Positions 23,035 through 34,490 of a stretch of 64,000 nt of DNA are shown here, one piece after another. This DNA comes from Dugong dugon (Eukaryota > Chordata > Mammalia > Sirenia > Dugongidae): NCBI GenBank assembly GCA_030035585.1, contig CM057482.1, positions 60,454,828 to 60,518,827 on the forward strand, read 5' to 3'. Both the position numbers and the translations under genes were made by a program. The notes beneath the pieces are model-generated. The model worked only from the letters and a program-made list of their open reading frames with translations, searched no databases and was not told the origin of the DNA. Each line of letters starts with the position of its first letter. Positions within the stretch are counted from its first letter, which is position 1.

Positions 23035-23257
23035 TAAGTTGTTGCTATAGAGTTTTCAATACACATTTACAACATGGATAGTACAAGTATGTTATAACTG
23101 TATTCTCAATCCTTCTCTCCTGTCCTCATAATGTTAGTGCCAATTCATTTTACTTATCCATAAACTGTCCATGAAGGGACATACCTGAAAGTAGACTAGG
23201 ATTAGTTGCAAATGTGTATTGCAAACTCTATAGCAATGACTTAAAAAAAAAAAGTAG

Positions 23258-24274
23258 TGTCTTAGTCACCTAGTGCTGCCCTAACTGAATTACCACAAGT
23301 GGATGGCTTTAACAAAGAGAAGTTTATTCTCTCCCAGTCCAGTAGGCTACAAGTCCAAATTCAGGGCTTCAGCTCCAGGGGAATACTTTCTCCATTGGCT
23401 CTGGAGGAAGGTCTGTGTCATCAATCTTCCTCTGGTCTGGGAGCTTCTCTGCGCCAGAACCTCAGGCCCAGAGGACGCACTCTACTCTCGGCACTGCCTT
23501 CTTGGTGGTATGAGGTTCTCATGTGTCTCTGCTCGCTTCTCTCTTTTATATCTCAAAAGAGATTGCATTAAGACACTATCTAATCTTGACAACCTCATCA
23601 GTATAACCTCAACGCAGTGATAGAATTTACAACACATAAGGAGATCACATATAATCTCATCATAGTGATAAAGTTTACAACACATAAGGAAATCACATCA
23701 GATTACACAATCATGCAACACTGGGAATCATGACCCAGCCAAGCTGACAGATATTTTTTGGGGAACACAACTCAATCCATGTGTCTTAGTTATCTAGTGC
23801 TGCTATAACAGAAATACCACAAGTGGATGGTTTTAACAAAGAGAAGTTTATTTCCTCATAGTCAAAGTAGGCTAGAAGTCCAAATTCAGGGCATCAGCTC
23901 CAGGGGAAGGCTTTTTCCTTTCTGTCGGCCTTCTTCTCTTCAGTGTTCCCGCAGACTAGGAGCTTCTCTGCGCAGGGACCCTGGTCCAAAGTACACGCTC
24001 TGCTCCTGGCACTGTTTTCTTGATGGTCTGAGGTCCCTCTGTTTCACTGCTCACTTCTGCCTTTTATATCTCAAGAGATTGCCTCAGGATACAATCCAGT
24101 CTTATAGATCAGGTCCTGTCTTAATCACACAACTGCTACCCATCCTCCCTCATTAACATCATAGAGGCAGGCTTACAACATACAGGAAAATCACACAGTA
24201 CTAGGAATCATGGCCTAGCCAAATAGATACACACATTTTTTGGGGGATATAATTCAAACCATGACACCATGACA
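23258..24274 (-). mobile_element. MaLR solo LTR carrying a second LTR
   Basis: The outer LTR is 23258-23781 plus 24272-24274, interrupted by the inner LTR at 23782-24266. It is flanked by the 5-bp duplication AGTAG (23253-23257 and 24275-24279). The plus strand starts 'tgtcttagtcacctagtgct', the reversed 3' end of an MST/MLT1-like LTR. Confidence 0.85.
23782..24266 (-). mobile_element. MaLR solo LTR nested in the outer LTR
   Basis: Starts 'tgtcttagttatctagtgct' and ends 'aattcaaaccatgaca'. It is flanked by CCATG at 23777-23781 and 24267-24271, which is the terminal sequence of the host LTR duplicated on insertion. Confidence 0.88.
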
Positions 24275-24289
24275 AGTAGTATAATAGAT

Positions 24290-24870
24290 ATACTAAGAGG
24301 GGAGAATATGGACTCACATATAAAGTTCAACTGAAACCAAAGGAGATAGAAAAAAAGTGAAAGACAAAAAAGAAAACAAAGAAGAGCAGTGAATAGAAAA
24401 GAGCAGCAAACATGAAGACATTAATATAACTATATCAATAATCCCTTTAAATGTCAAAGTTCTACATATACCAACTAAAAGACAAAGACTACATGTCCAC
24501 AAAAAAGTCACTTAAAATATAAAACCACAGATAAAAAGTAAAACGAACTCAAAAGAAAGATGGAGTAGCTATATTATTTTCAGACAAAACAGGTTGCAGA
24601 GCAAGGAAAATGATCAGAGGTAAAGAGGGAAATTTACATGATAAAATGATCAATTCTGCAAGAAGACATAACGATCCTTAATTGTATGTGTGTCTAATAA
24701 ACAGTGCCAAAATATGTGAGGCAAAAAATAATAGAACTGAAAGGAGAAATAAACGAATCCACTATTATAGTTGGAGACTTCAACAACCCTCTAATAGTAA
24801 CTGACAGATCCAACATGCAGAAAATCAGTAAGGCCGTAGTTGAACTAACAGCACCATCAATCAACTAGTT
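24290..24870 (+). mobile_element. Old L1 ORF2 fragment
   Basis: L1 endonuclease/linker wording in one direction: 'gactacatgtccacaaaa', 'gatggagtagctatatta', 'ggagacttcaacaaccct'. Many stops. Confidence 0.65.
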
Positions 24871-25439
24871 TTGTCACCAGGCTTCATGTGGAGCCAGCAC
24901 CACAGGACTCAGACACATGTGGGCAACAGTGCCAGCCCACCACAGGACCTACCCATACTCAGGCTGTGGCTGTCCTGTCTGCGCAGACTGGCTACAAGAA
25001 ACTCCACGGCTCTCAGGCCTGGCCGCAAACTACCCCAGAGTAAACAGACAGTTCAATTGTTTATTTTCCAAAAATTGGTGTACTACTAAACTTGATCCAT
25101 GACTTCTTGGCCATGGCTTGTATCTTTATTATACAAATATGATTAAAAGTAACATTTTTGGCCTACTGAAGGAGGGTGAATGAGGCCAAAATTCACTTCC
25201 TGAAATGTCACAAAACATGCGCGGTATATGCATGGGCTTGCTGAGCCAGAACTTTGTTACATAATTTCCTCATTTCCACACATTATATGTGTATGCACAT
25301 TATTTACACAGGTGCATTATTTGTGAAAAATAAGGTACATGAGGAAGACTACAAAACTCTCATGCAAGAATTCAAAGATCTAAATAAATGCAGATATATC
25401 CATGTTTGCACATGGGAAAACTCAATATTGAGTCAGATC
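24871..25439. other. No gene recognised
   Basis: Separates two pieces of the same old L1 orientation, so it may be a later insertion into that L1. The left end (24871-25110) is GC-richer and LTR-like in feel, but I cannot place it. Confidence 0.3.
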
Positions 25440-25832
25440 TGCACAAAGTGATCTGTATTTTCAATGCAATCTCAATCAAAATCCCAGGAAGTTACTTTCT
25501 AACTATTGACAAAATTTCTAACACTTACATGAGAAGAGCAAAGGCTCAGAAGAGCTGACACAATATTGAAGAATAACCAAGTTGGCAGACTGATACTACA
25601 CTACTTCAACAATTACTCTGAAAACACAGCAATCAAGAGCTTGTAGTACTGGCAAGAGAACAGACAAATAGATAAATGCAACAAAAGAGAGCCCAGAAAC
25701 AGACAAAAATATAGTCCTTTGGTAAAGACCAAAGACAATTCAATGGAGAAGAGATGTTGTTATTAGGTGCCCCCATTAGTCTTTAGGGACATGGAAATCA
25801 AAACCACTATGAGATATCACTTCATTCTCACT
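25440..25832 (+). mobile_element. Old L1 ORF2 fragment, later part
   Basis: L1 ORF2 wording downstream of the previous piece: 'caatctcaatcaaaatccca', 'ggcagactgatactacac', 'aatcaaaaccactatgagat'. Truncated by the RTE at 25833. Confidence 0.7.
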
Positions 25833-26790
25833 GTTGTTGTTGTTGTTAGGTGCTGTTGCATCAGTTCCGACTCATAGCAATCCTGTGTACAACAGAACGA
25901 AACAGTGCCTGGTCCTGTGCCATCCTCACAATCACTGTTATGCTTTAGCCCATCGTTGTAGCCACTGTGTCAATCCATCTTGTTGAGGGTCTTCCTCTTT
26001 TTCGCCGACCATCTACTTTACCAAGCACAATGTCCTTCTCTAGGGACTGGTCCCTCCTGATAACATGTCCAAAGTAAGTGAGATGAAGTATTGCCATCCT
26101 CACTTCAAAGGAGCATTTTGGCTATACTTCTAAGACAGATTTGTTGATTCTTCTGGCAGTCCACGGTATAGTTAATATTCTTCCCCAACACCATAATTAG
26201 AGGACATGAATTCTTCGGTCTTCCTTATTCATTGTCCAGCTTTCGCACGCGTATGAGGAGACTGAAAATACTATGGCTCGGTCAGGCTCACTTCAGTCCT
26301 CAAACTGACATCTTTGCTTTTTAACACTTTAAAGAGGTCTTATGCGACACATTTGCCCAATGCAATACACCGTTTGATTTCTTGACTGCTGCTTCCATAG
26401 GTGTTGGTTGTGGATCCAAGTAAAATGAAATCCTTTACAACTTCAATATTTTCTCCATTTATCATGATGTTACTTATTGGTACAGTTGTGGGGATTTCTC
26501 TTTTCTTTATGTTGAAGTGCAACTCATACTGAAGGCTGCAGTCTTTGATCTTCATCAGTAAGTGCGTCAAGTTCTCTTCACTTTCAGCAAGCAAAGTTGT
26601 GTTATCTGCATATCACAGGTTGTTAATGAGTCTTCCTCCAATCCTGATGCCACATTCTTCTTTATACAGTCCAGTTTCTCAGATTATTTGTTTAGCATAC
26701 AGACTGAATAAGTATGGTGAAAGGATACAACCCTGGCGCACACCTTCCCTGAGTTTAAACTATTCAGTATCCCCTTGTTCTGTTCAAACA
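25833..26790 (-). mobile_element. RTE LINE, 3' 0.96 kb
   Basis: Begins with (GTT)n, the reversed (AAC)n tail, and runs into RT sequence. The minus strand encodes LHFNIKKREIPTT and NGENIEVVKDFILLGSTTNT as in other copies. It is inserted in the old L1. Confidence 0.9.
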
Positions 26791-27434
26791 GGACAGAATA
26801 GACATATAAATTAACAGTAGGATAATATGTATGGCCTTGTCCCTAGTGGAGTAGTGTAAGGTAATTACAGAATAAAATCAAAGTAAGATACCATTCCATA
26901 CTCTTTATAAGAGCAAAAATTAATTCATTAGATAAGCAGATGGAACAAATAAAATACATATGCCTACTCTGTGGGAGAAAAAAGTTGTAAAATGCATCAG
27001 TATTTCCTAGTAAATTTGAACATGGTTGTGCTCTACAACTCTGCCATTTTCCCTCACTGGAGCGTTATTGTGCAGGAGCACATGGAGCGTGGAAAGAGAA
27101 ATGAACAGAAGAAAAGCAGCAATACTCACAAGAGCAAAAATTATACTTGATCCAAGCAAATCCTGTAAGCTCTACAATAAGTAATTAAATTGAGGCCCAT
27201 TCATACAACATAGGGAACACGCATACATAGGCACATGTGTAGACTAGAGCTACAGACACCAACAAGTATTGAAACTCAAAAGCATCCTGAGGAAAACAAG
27301 TCACTGAAGAACTCATACAGACTAATAATTGAATTTACAGAAGGCTCAAAAGAAGAAAAACTAAACAATGTAGTTTATGGATTAAAACTTGGGTGGTAAA
27401 GCTGTAACAATAGCAATAATAATGGTAACAGTGA
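26791..27434. other. No gene recognised
   Basis: AT-rich sequence without recognisable repeat or coding content. Confidence 0.4.
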
Positions 27435-27936
27435 TGTCTTAGTCATCTAGTGCTGCTATAACAGAAATACCACAAGTGGATGGTTTTAACAAAGAGAAGT
27501 TTATTTCCTCACAGTAAAGTAGGCTAAAAGTCCAAATTCAGGGCATCAGCTCCAGGAGAAGGCTTTCTCTCTCTATAGGCCTTCTCATCAATCTTCCTCT
27601 GGACTAGGAGCTTTTCGAAGCAGGGACCCCGGGTCCAAAGGACTCGCTCTGCTCCCAGCACTGCTTTCTTGGTGGTATGAGGTCCCCAACTATCTGCTTA
27701 CTTCTATTTCCTTTTATCTCTTGTACAATAAAAGATGGTGCAGGCCACACCCCAGGGAAACTCCCTCTACACTAGATCGAGGATGTGACCTTAGTAAGGG
27801 TGTTACAATTCCACCCTAATCCTCTTTAACATAAAATTACAATCACAAAATGGAGGACAACAGTACAATACTGGGAATCATGGCCCAGCCAAATTGATAC
27901 ACACATTTTTGGGGGGATATAATTCAATCCAAGACA
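27435..27936 (-). mobile_element. MaLR solo LTR with intact target duplication
   Basis: Plus strand starts 'tgtcttagtcatctagtgct' and ends 'aattcaatccaagaca'. It is flanked by AGTGA at 27430-27434 and 27937-27941, the 5-bp duplication expected for this family. Same subfamily as 21623-22125 and 43154-43685. Confidence 0.9.
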
Positions 27937-27941
27937 AGTGA

Positions 27942-29779
27942 TAACCTTCTTAATGTAATTTTCATTTTTAATTATACAAAGTCATGTGCAAATCCCTTCA
28001 TTTTTGTTTTACTTATCTTAGTTAAGAAGAGCTTTTATAACTAACATATTGACACTCGGATCTTAGAAATTTACATTTATGTTCACTAGAATGAAGTTTG
28101 TAAAACCAAAATAATGGCCACAAACCAAGTGTCCATTCATGGTGATAACAGTTAAAAACAAGAACGACAAAACTAAGATCAATCGTATGTAGTATTCTAG
28201 AGTTTTATAAGAATTCAGATTCAGCTATGCATTGTTAGAAAAAGATCAACAAGAGAATTTGTTTGTTAAAAGTGTCAATTCCAAGTTACCTTTTGTATAA
28301 TAAAGTAGGGGAAATAAAAAAATTTTATTTATATTTGCTTGCTTTTACATAAACACTAGCAAGATGCTTCAGAGAGAAATAAAGCTGGTTATTTAAAGGC
28401 AGGTGGGGGAAGACGGATGGGCTAGATGAGGACAAGAGTAGGAGTAAGTCTTCATAAAATATACTTTTAAAGTGTATATTGAATTTTCAACTATGAAGGT
28501 ATTATCTATTGGAAAAACATAATTTCAGTAAACTACATTGTACTTTTAAACATGCTATAAATCAAATGAGATATGAAGTGTTTTTATTAGGAATTCACAT
28601 TTGTAATAATAAAACCATTTAAAATTTAATCATTTATGACCCAACTGTTCTTAAACAGTCTAATACACTTGTGCAAGTCACAACAGTATAAATTAGAGCA
28701 TTTTCTAAACACAGTAACCGGGAATATCAGAGTCTGTACATCCACTTTCTCTCAGCCAAGAGAATGTTTCTAAAATGGCTAAAATAATGAACATATTAAG
28801 GGTTCTGGCATGACTTGTTAAATGTAATAGGAGCCGTTAAGACACTTCTCAAGATTTAAGTAAGCTTTAGAGTAACTTTTACATCAGTTAAAACAAGCAT
28901 TCCTCTGTGTTTGAATTTATATCCATTAAATTGAACAATTCGCAGCAGAAACACACCAACTGATCAGGAAGTTTTCTTCCAGTGGAAACTGTAAACCCAA
29001 GAATTTAAATACACACGTTTCATGTGTTGACCTTCTCTAGCAAAAGAGAACACTTGAATTTTGGATTCTAATTCGAGCCTGCAGAGCAGATGAAAACTGC
29101 AGGGATTTAATACCAGCCCTCAGCACAGGTGGGAGGACAAGGGCTAACATTGGGGATTCATGCTTCTCACACATCTGAAAGCTGCAAGGCAAAAGCATTC
29201 CCCACTGAAAAAAAAGATAGGTCTAGAGACTCCACACATCATCCAGATGGACTTACTATCCCCAGATTCATACGTCTGGTGAGGGCATAAGAGCACCAAG
29301 TCCCACCTAGGACCCCATAAACAATCAGGGCCTTCCCCTATGAACTCTCTTCTCCCTTACTACTCCATCACACCATGTGAGAGGTGGAGCTGCAGTATTA
29401 GAACTGCACTGAAAAGGCTGCAGTGCCTGGGGGAAGCCAAGAACACTGTTTGCAGTGATGGGGCAGGATGGCTCTGGAGGGCCTGGGGCTTAGCCTCTTC
29501 AGCCAGAGCTGCTCTGTCTTCACACTGTGGTCAGGAGATAGTCATTCAACACAGAGCATCAAGGCCCAGGGTGGATGGTAATGCCCCAAGGTGGCACGTC
29601 TGAGAGTCTCACAAAGAAGTGAACCTAAGCATCTGAATCTTCAAAGCCCAATTATGTGTAGATGAAGGGCCCAATGACAGTGGAGCAGGGTCTTAGGATG
29701 CCTCCTAGGGCTCAGTCACTTGGCTTCCTCTGCCACCTTTTTGCCTCACTGAAGAACCACAGTCGTGGTTCACAGCACT
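27942..29779. other. No gene recognised
   Basis: 27942-29000 is AT-rich single-copy-looking DNA. 29000-29779 is GC-richer without an identifiable family. The single 87-codon frame at 29340 has no features of a protein. Confidence 0.4.
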
Positions 29780-29930
29780 TGTGGTGCAGTGGTTAAGAGC
29801 TTGGCTGCTAACCGAAAGGTCAGCAGATCAAATCCACCAGCTGCTTCTTGGAAACACTATGGGGCAGTTCCACTCTGTCCTACAGGGTCGCTATGAGTCA
29901 GAATTGACTTGACAGCAGAGGGTTTTGGAG
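29780..29930 (+). mobile_element. AfroSINE
   Basis: Head 'tggtgcagtggttaagagct', B-box region 'ggtcagcagatcaaatccac', middle 'ctatggggcagttccactct', tail 'cgctatgagtcagaattgac'. Confidence 0.9.
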
Positions 29931-31799
29931 GAAACACAAGGCCTGCAGCACACAGAAGGTCCCCCAACAATACATATCGAGCATCACCCTGTCATGGCAA
30001 GAATAACCCAGCTCTCTGTAGTACTCACCATTTCCTTGCTCCAGCTTCTGGAAGTCTAAGTGAATGTCCTCTCTAAGGCCAAGAAGCCACCTCAGTAAAA
30101 GGGATGGAAGTGGAGGAACTTGCGGCAACATGGTGCTCTAGGCAGAAGCACCACGCCGTTCCTCCACAGCAAAGATCTGAAAAACTAAGCCAAACAGAGA
30201 AAACAGCAATCCTGAAACCCCAAAATATCAAATGAAGAGATAAAGAACTCAGCGAAGCACCAAATGGAGTGGGAAACTGACAGAGGGACCTGCCATCTTG
30301 GACTCCTATCAGAGACCAGCAAATAGGGGATATCAGAAAGCAGCTTCATGGAGCGTCCAGCAGGAGACAGAACAACTGGTAACTGACGACATACGCTTTC
30401 CCACCGCCCACCCTTCTTCACCCCTACTTGGCCTCCTCTGCTTCCCGTGGCCACAGTCTCTTGGTCGGGAAGCACTGGCTGCCTGGATTCCATCTGCCCG
30501 CACTGGCCAACTCCCTGAGTGCCATTTGTTGCTGCTGGTATTACTTTTTTCTGCTTCTTTTGATTTCTTCCTTACCTCTCACCACCTCCTCCTCCTTTCG
30601 CTCAAATACCTGGCTCCGTGCGCCATCTTTGCTTCTCCCTAAGGGGCTGTGGAGCTCTGTTTGAGTGTGGAACTGCTTCCTGGACTGTGCTGTCATGCTG
30701 CTGGGATCCCGGGGCTATTTGTTTGTTACTTTTGAATTGTTTGTTTGTTTTTTTTCCTTTTTTCTATTTGGGAGCCAGTTCCTGCCAGGCAGTGCTATGC
30801 GGCCTGGGATCTAACCCCTCAGCTTGCGTAGACATGCAGAGGGATCCCTGAGAGTATTTCTTTTCTCTTGTTTTTTTTCCTGTTTTTTTGGGGGGCATTT
30901 CTTGTTCTTTTTTTCTAAATTTGTTTTGTATTCTTTTCCCTCTTTTTCCCTTTTTGTCTTTCTTCATTACTCAGTTTCTCGTCTCTCTATACCTTCCTTC
31001 TCCTCCTGTCCCCTGAATACCTGGTGCTCAATACCTCTACTCCTTCTAGCAAGGCTGTACTTCAACACCTGGGAACAACTTCCCCAGACCTTGTAGCCAC
31101 ACCGGTGGGATCCCTGGGAGCTTTGCTGTTCTTTTTTCTTTCTAATTTTTATTTATTCATTCTTTTCTTTTCTTCTTCTTCCCCTTTTTCTTTTTCTCCA
31201 TTTCATAGTCTCTCATCTCTCCACTCCAACAGCAAGCTCCTCTAGCACTCTTTTTTGTTTGTATGTTTTTGGCTCCTGTTCCTCTCTCCTCTCTCCCATA
31301 CCCATCTTAGCTCCACACAGCATAATCTACCCCCTCTATCTTACCTACCTGCATTGTGTGCTTAACATCACACCACCAAGCAGCAAAGGCATGGCATACC
31401 AGAACCTGCCCTGCACTGAATACCGACCCACCCTGGTGGCTGTAGTAAGTGCCACAAAAAACCCATCCCAGTAACTCCTCTTCAGCTAGACCTGCCCTGC
31501 TATACCACATCTGAGCAACTGACCCTGCCAGTTGGAGAAGGAAGTAAAAAGTATCATGCCCACAGATGAGCAAACAACAAAGAACACAGCCCAACTGCTC
31601 AGACATAGCCAAATGAAAAAAAAGGATGAAACAAAAAAATCTACAATCAATAAACAAAAAAAATAACTACTGAATGCCGCGAAGACAGCACACAATATCA
31701 AAACATTTACAAAAACAAGACAGGATGGTTCCAGTAGGTGTCCAAAATAAAACACCAGATGACTTTCCAATGGAAGAAAAGGCACGATAACTACCTGAT

Positions 31800-32730
31800 A
31801 GGGAATTCAAATCTCTAATACTCAGAATTATCCAAGAGTTCAAGCAAAAAGTAGACAAAAATGAGGAAAAAAAATAGACAAATTCATGGAAAATACAGAA
31901 AAAAAATGGAAGAATTCAGGAAAATAATTCAAGAACAAAATGCCAAAATAAATTCACACCAAGAAATTATAGAAAAACAATTATAAATCCAAAAGATAAA
32001 CAACAAAATTTCAGAAATGGACAGTGTCATAGAAGGGCTGAGGAGCAGATATGAAACACTGGAAGACAGGATCAGCAGAATTGAATACAAACACTTGTAT
32101 ACAACTGTTTGAGGAAAAATCAGAAAAAAGAACCAAAAAAAAAAAAAAAAAAAAAAAGTGAAGAGACCCTGAGAATTATGTGGGATACAATCAAAAGCAA
32201 AAAATCATCGAGTGATTGGAGTTCCAGAACAGAGGGAGAAAACAGAAGACACAGAGAGGATCACTGAAGAACTGCTGACAAAAAACTTCCCCAATACCGT
32301 GAAAGATGAAAAGCTGACCATCTAAGAAGCTCAACGAACCACATGTAGGATAGACCCCAAAAGAAAATCACCAAGACATATTATAATCACACTTGCTAAA
32401 ACCAAAGACAAACAAAGAATCCTGAGAGCAGCTCAAGAAAAACAAAAACTCACATACAGAGGAGAAACAATAAAATGAAGCTCAGATTATTCAGCAGAAA
32501 CCATGCAGGCAAGAAGGCAATGGGAAGACATATATAAAACCTTGAAAGAAAAAAACTGCCAGCCAAGAATACAGGATACTGCAAAACTCTCATTCAAATA
32601 TGATGGTGAAAGTGTGTCATTTCCAGATAAACAGAAATTAAGGGACTATGTAAAAACCAAACCAAACTTACAAGACTTATTAAAGGAAGTCTTTCCATCT
32701 GAGAACAAACAATATCAGACCACAGGCTGA
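31800..32730 (+). pseudogene. L1 ORF1 (ORF1p) remnant in HAL1-like element
   Basis: ORF1p is the RNA-binding, trimeric coiled-coil protein of L1. The Lys/Glu-rich coiled-coil part lies about 31800-32120. A run of about 24 A residues at 32134-32157 interrupts it. The RRM-like middle (words such as RIMWDTIKSK near 32176 and GVPEQREKTED near 32218) is in shifting frames. The C-terminal domain is intact as 75 codons at 32503-32730: ARRQWEDIYKTLKEKNCQPR, AKLSFKYDGESVSFPDKQKL. At least two frameshifts and several stops prevent a full protein. The exact start is not defined. Confidence 0.8.
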
Positions 32731-33975
32731 ATACAGGACACAGGATTGTACTAGCCAGATACCAACCTAGGAAATGAACTCTTAAGGACTATGCAAAACC
32801 AAAAGAATTACAAAAGGGAATCAGAGAGGTTAATCTGTAAATGACAACAGCATCAGAACAATAAAAGAGGGAATAAACGGTGTAGGTATAGAACCTTCTA
32901 ATGGAGAGGAAGTCAAGTGATACCAAGTAATAATAGACTGGATCAAATCTAGGAAGATAAGGGCAAATTTCACGGTAACCACAAAGAAAGTTAACAAACC
33001 TACTCATCAAAATAAAGAAGAAAAACATAGAGTCTCATTAAAAACAAAACCTACAAAAACAAAAGAAATGAAAAAAAATCCACAAACAAAAGGAACTCAG
33101 CACAGGAGAGTAAGAGGAACAAAACTGGAGGACATTATGCTGAATGAAATAAGTCAATCCAAAAGGACAAATATTGTACGAGACCTCTACTGTATAACTC
33201 ATGTAAAAGTTTACACACAAAAAGAAACCATCTTTATCGGTTACGAGGGATGGGAGGAGTGGGGGGGAACTAAATAGATAAGTGGTAACTTTGGTGAAGG
33301 GTAAGACAGTACACATTACTGGGGAAGCCAGCACAACTTGTACAAGGAAAGGTCACGGAAGCTCCATAGACACTTCAGAACTCCCTGAGGGACTGAATTG
33401 CTGGGCAGAGGGCTGTGGGGACCATGGTCTCAGGGAACAGCTATCTCAATTGGCATAAGAGTTTATAAAGACAATGCTCTACATTCTACCTTGGTGAGTA
33501 CCATCTTGGGTCTTAAAAGCCTGTCAGCAGCCATCTGAGATACTCCACTGGTCTCACCCCTTCGGGAGCAAGGGAGAATGAAGAGAACAAGATACAAGGA
33601 AAAGATTAATCCAAAGGACTAATAGACCACAGCTACCAAGGCCTCCATCAGACTGCCCGGCTACCACCAGTGACTGCTCTGACCGGGATCACAATAGAGG
33701 GTCCTGGACAGAGCTGGAAAAGGACGTAGAACAGAATTCTAACTCACACACACACAAAAAGACCAGATTTACTGGCCTGACAGACTGGAGAAACCCTGAG
33801 AGTATGGTCCCCGGACACCCTTTTAGCTCAGTGGTGAAGCCCCTCCTGAAGTTCACTGTTCAGCTGGGGATTGGACAGCCTCATAAAACAAAATAGGACT
33901 AATGAGGCACAGCAGTCCAGGGACAAGGACTAGAAGGCAGAAGGGGACAGAAAAGCTGGTGATAGGGAACCCAAG

Positions 33976-34098
33976 GTTGAGAAGGGACAGTGTTGACATG
34001 TCATGGGGTTGTTAACCATTGTCATAGGGCAATATGTGTACTAACTGTTTAATGAGAAACTACTTGTTCTGCAAACCTTCATCTAAGGTACAAAAAAG
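33976..34098 (+). repeat. 3'UTR terminal module, copy A
   Basis: About 123 bp ('gttgacatgtcatggggttg', 'ttaaccattgtcatagggca', 'aaaccttcatctaaggtaca') followed by an A-rich run. It is repeated at 34333-34459 within the same element. Confidence 0.85.
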
Positions 34099-34332
34099 AA
34101 AAAAAGAATTATCTATGTGAGATCAAACTGACAACAGCAACTCAAAGGGTTTGATGGAAAGCCTAGGGGACAGTGAGTTGAAGATAGTGGTGATGGAATA
34201 ATTTGGAAAAGGATAGTGAGAATGGCAGCACAACTGGAAATGCATAATCAATGCCACTGAATTGTTCATGTAGAAACTTTCAAAATGGTGTAACTTTGGC
34301 TATGTATATTTTCACTAAAGAAAAAGGTCCTC

Positions 34333-34459
34333 AAGGTCGAGAAGGGAGAGTGTTGACATGTCGTGGGGTTGTTAACCAATGTCATAAAACAGGATGTGTA
34401 CTGTTTAATGAGAAACTATTTGTTCTGTAAACCTTCATCTAAAGTACAATAAAAAAAAT
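34333..34459 (+). repeat. 3'UTR terminal module, copy B
   Basis: Second copy of the module, ending in the AATAAA-containing tail of the element. About 235 bp between the copies resemble an older L1 3'UTR end ('gccactgaattgttcatgta'). Confidence 0.85.
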
Positions 34460-34490
34460 CAAGGAATAAAAAAAGGGATGGAAGTGGAGG

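Larger units (their letters stand above)
30117..34470 (+). mobile_element. HAL1-like L1-derived retrotransposon without ORF2
   Basis: One insertion of about 4.35 kb bounded by a perfect 20-bp target-site duplication (30097-30116 and 34471-34490, beginning AAAAGGGATGG). In order it has a 5'UTR with a long pyrimidine-rich section (30117 to about 31800), a decayed ORF1 ending at 32730, a short linker, and an L1-type 3'UTR (about 33130-34470) ending in an A-rich tail. No endonuclease or reverse-transcriptase sequence is present. Full L1s are above 6 kb with a 3.8-kb ORF2. L1 relatives with ORF1 but no ORF2 are known as HAL1. The target-site 5' end (ACTT/AAAA side) fits L1 endonuclease use. Movement would need ORF2 protein from a full L1. 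Confidence 0.85.

Noticed and set aside
23782-24274. Tandem LTR array formed by recombination
   Set aside because: The separate AGTAG and CCATG duplications show one LTR inserted in another.
30185-31858. Several 70-116-codon frames on both strands
   Set aside because: They fall in the pyrimidine-rich 5'UTR of the HAL1-like element and are biased in composition.
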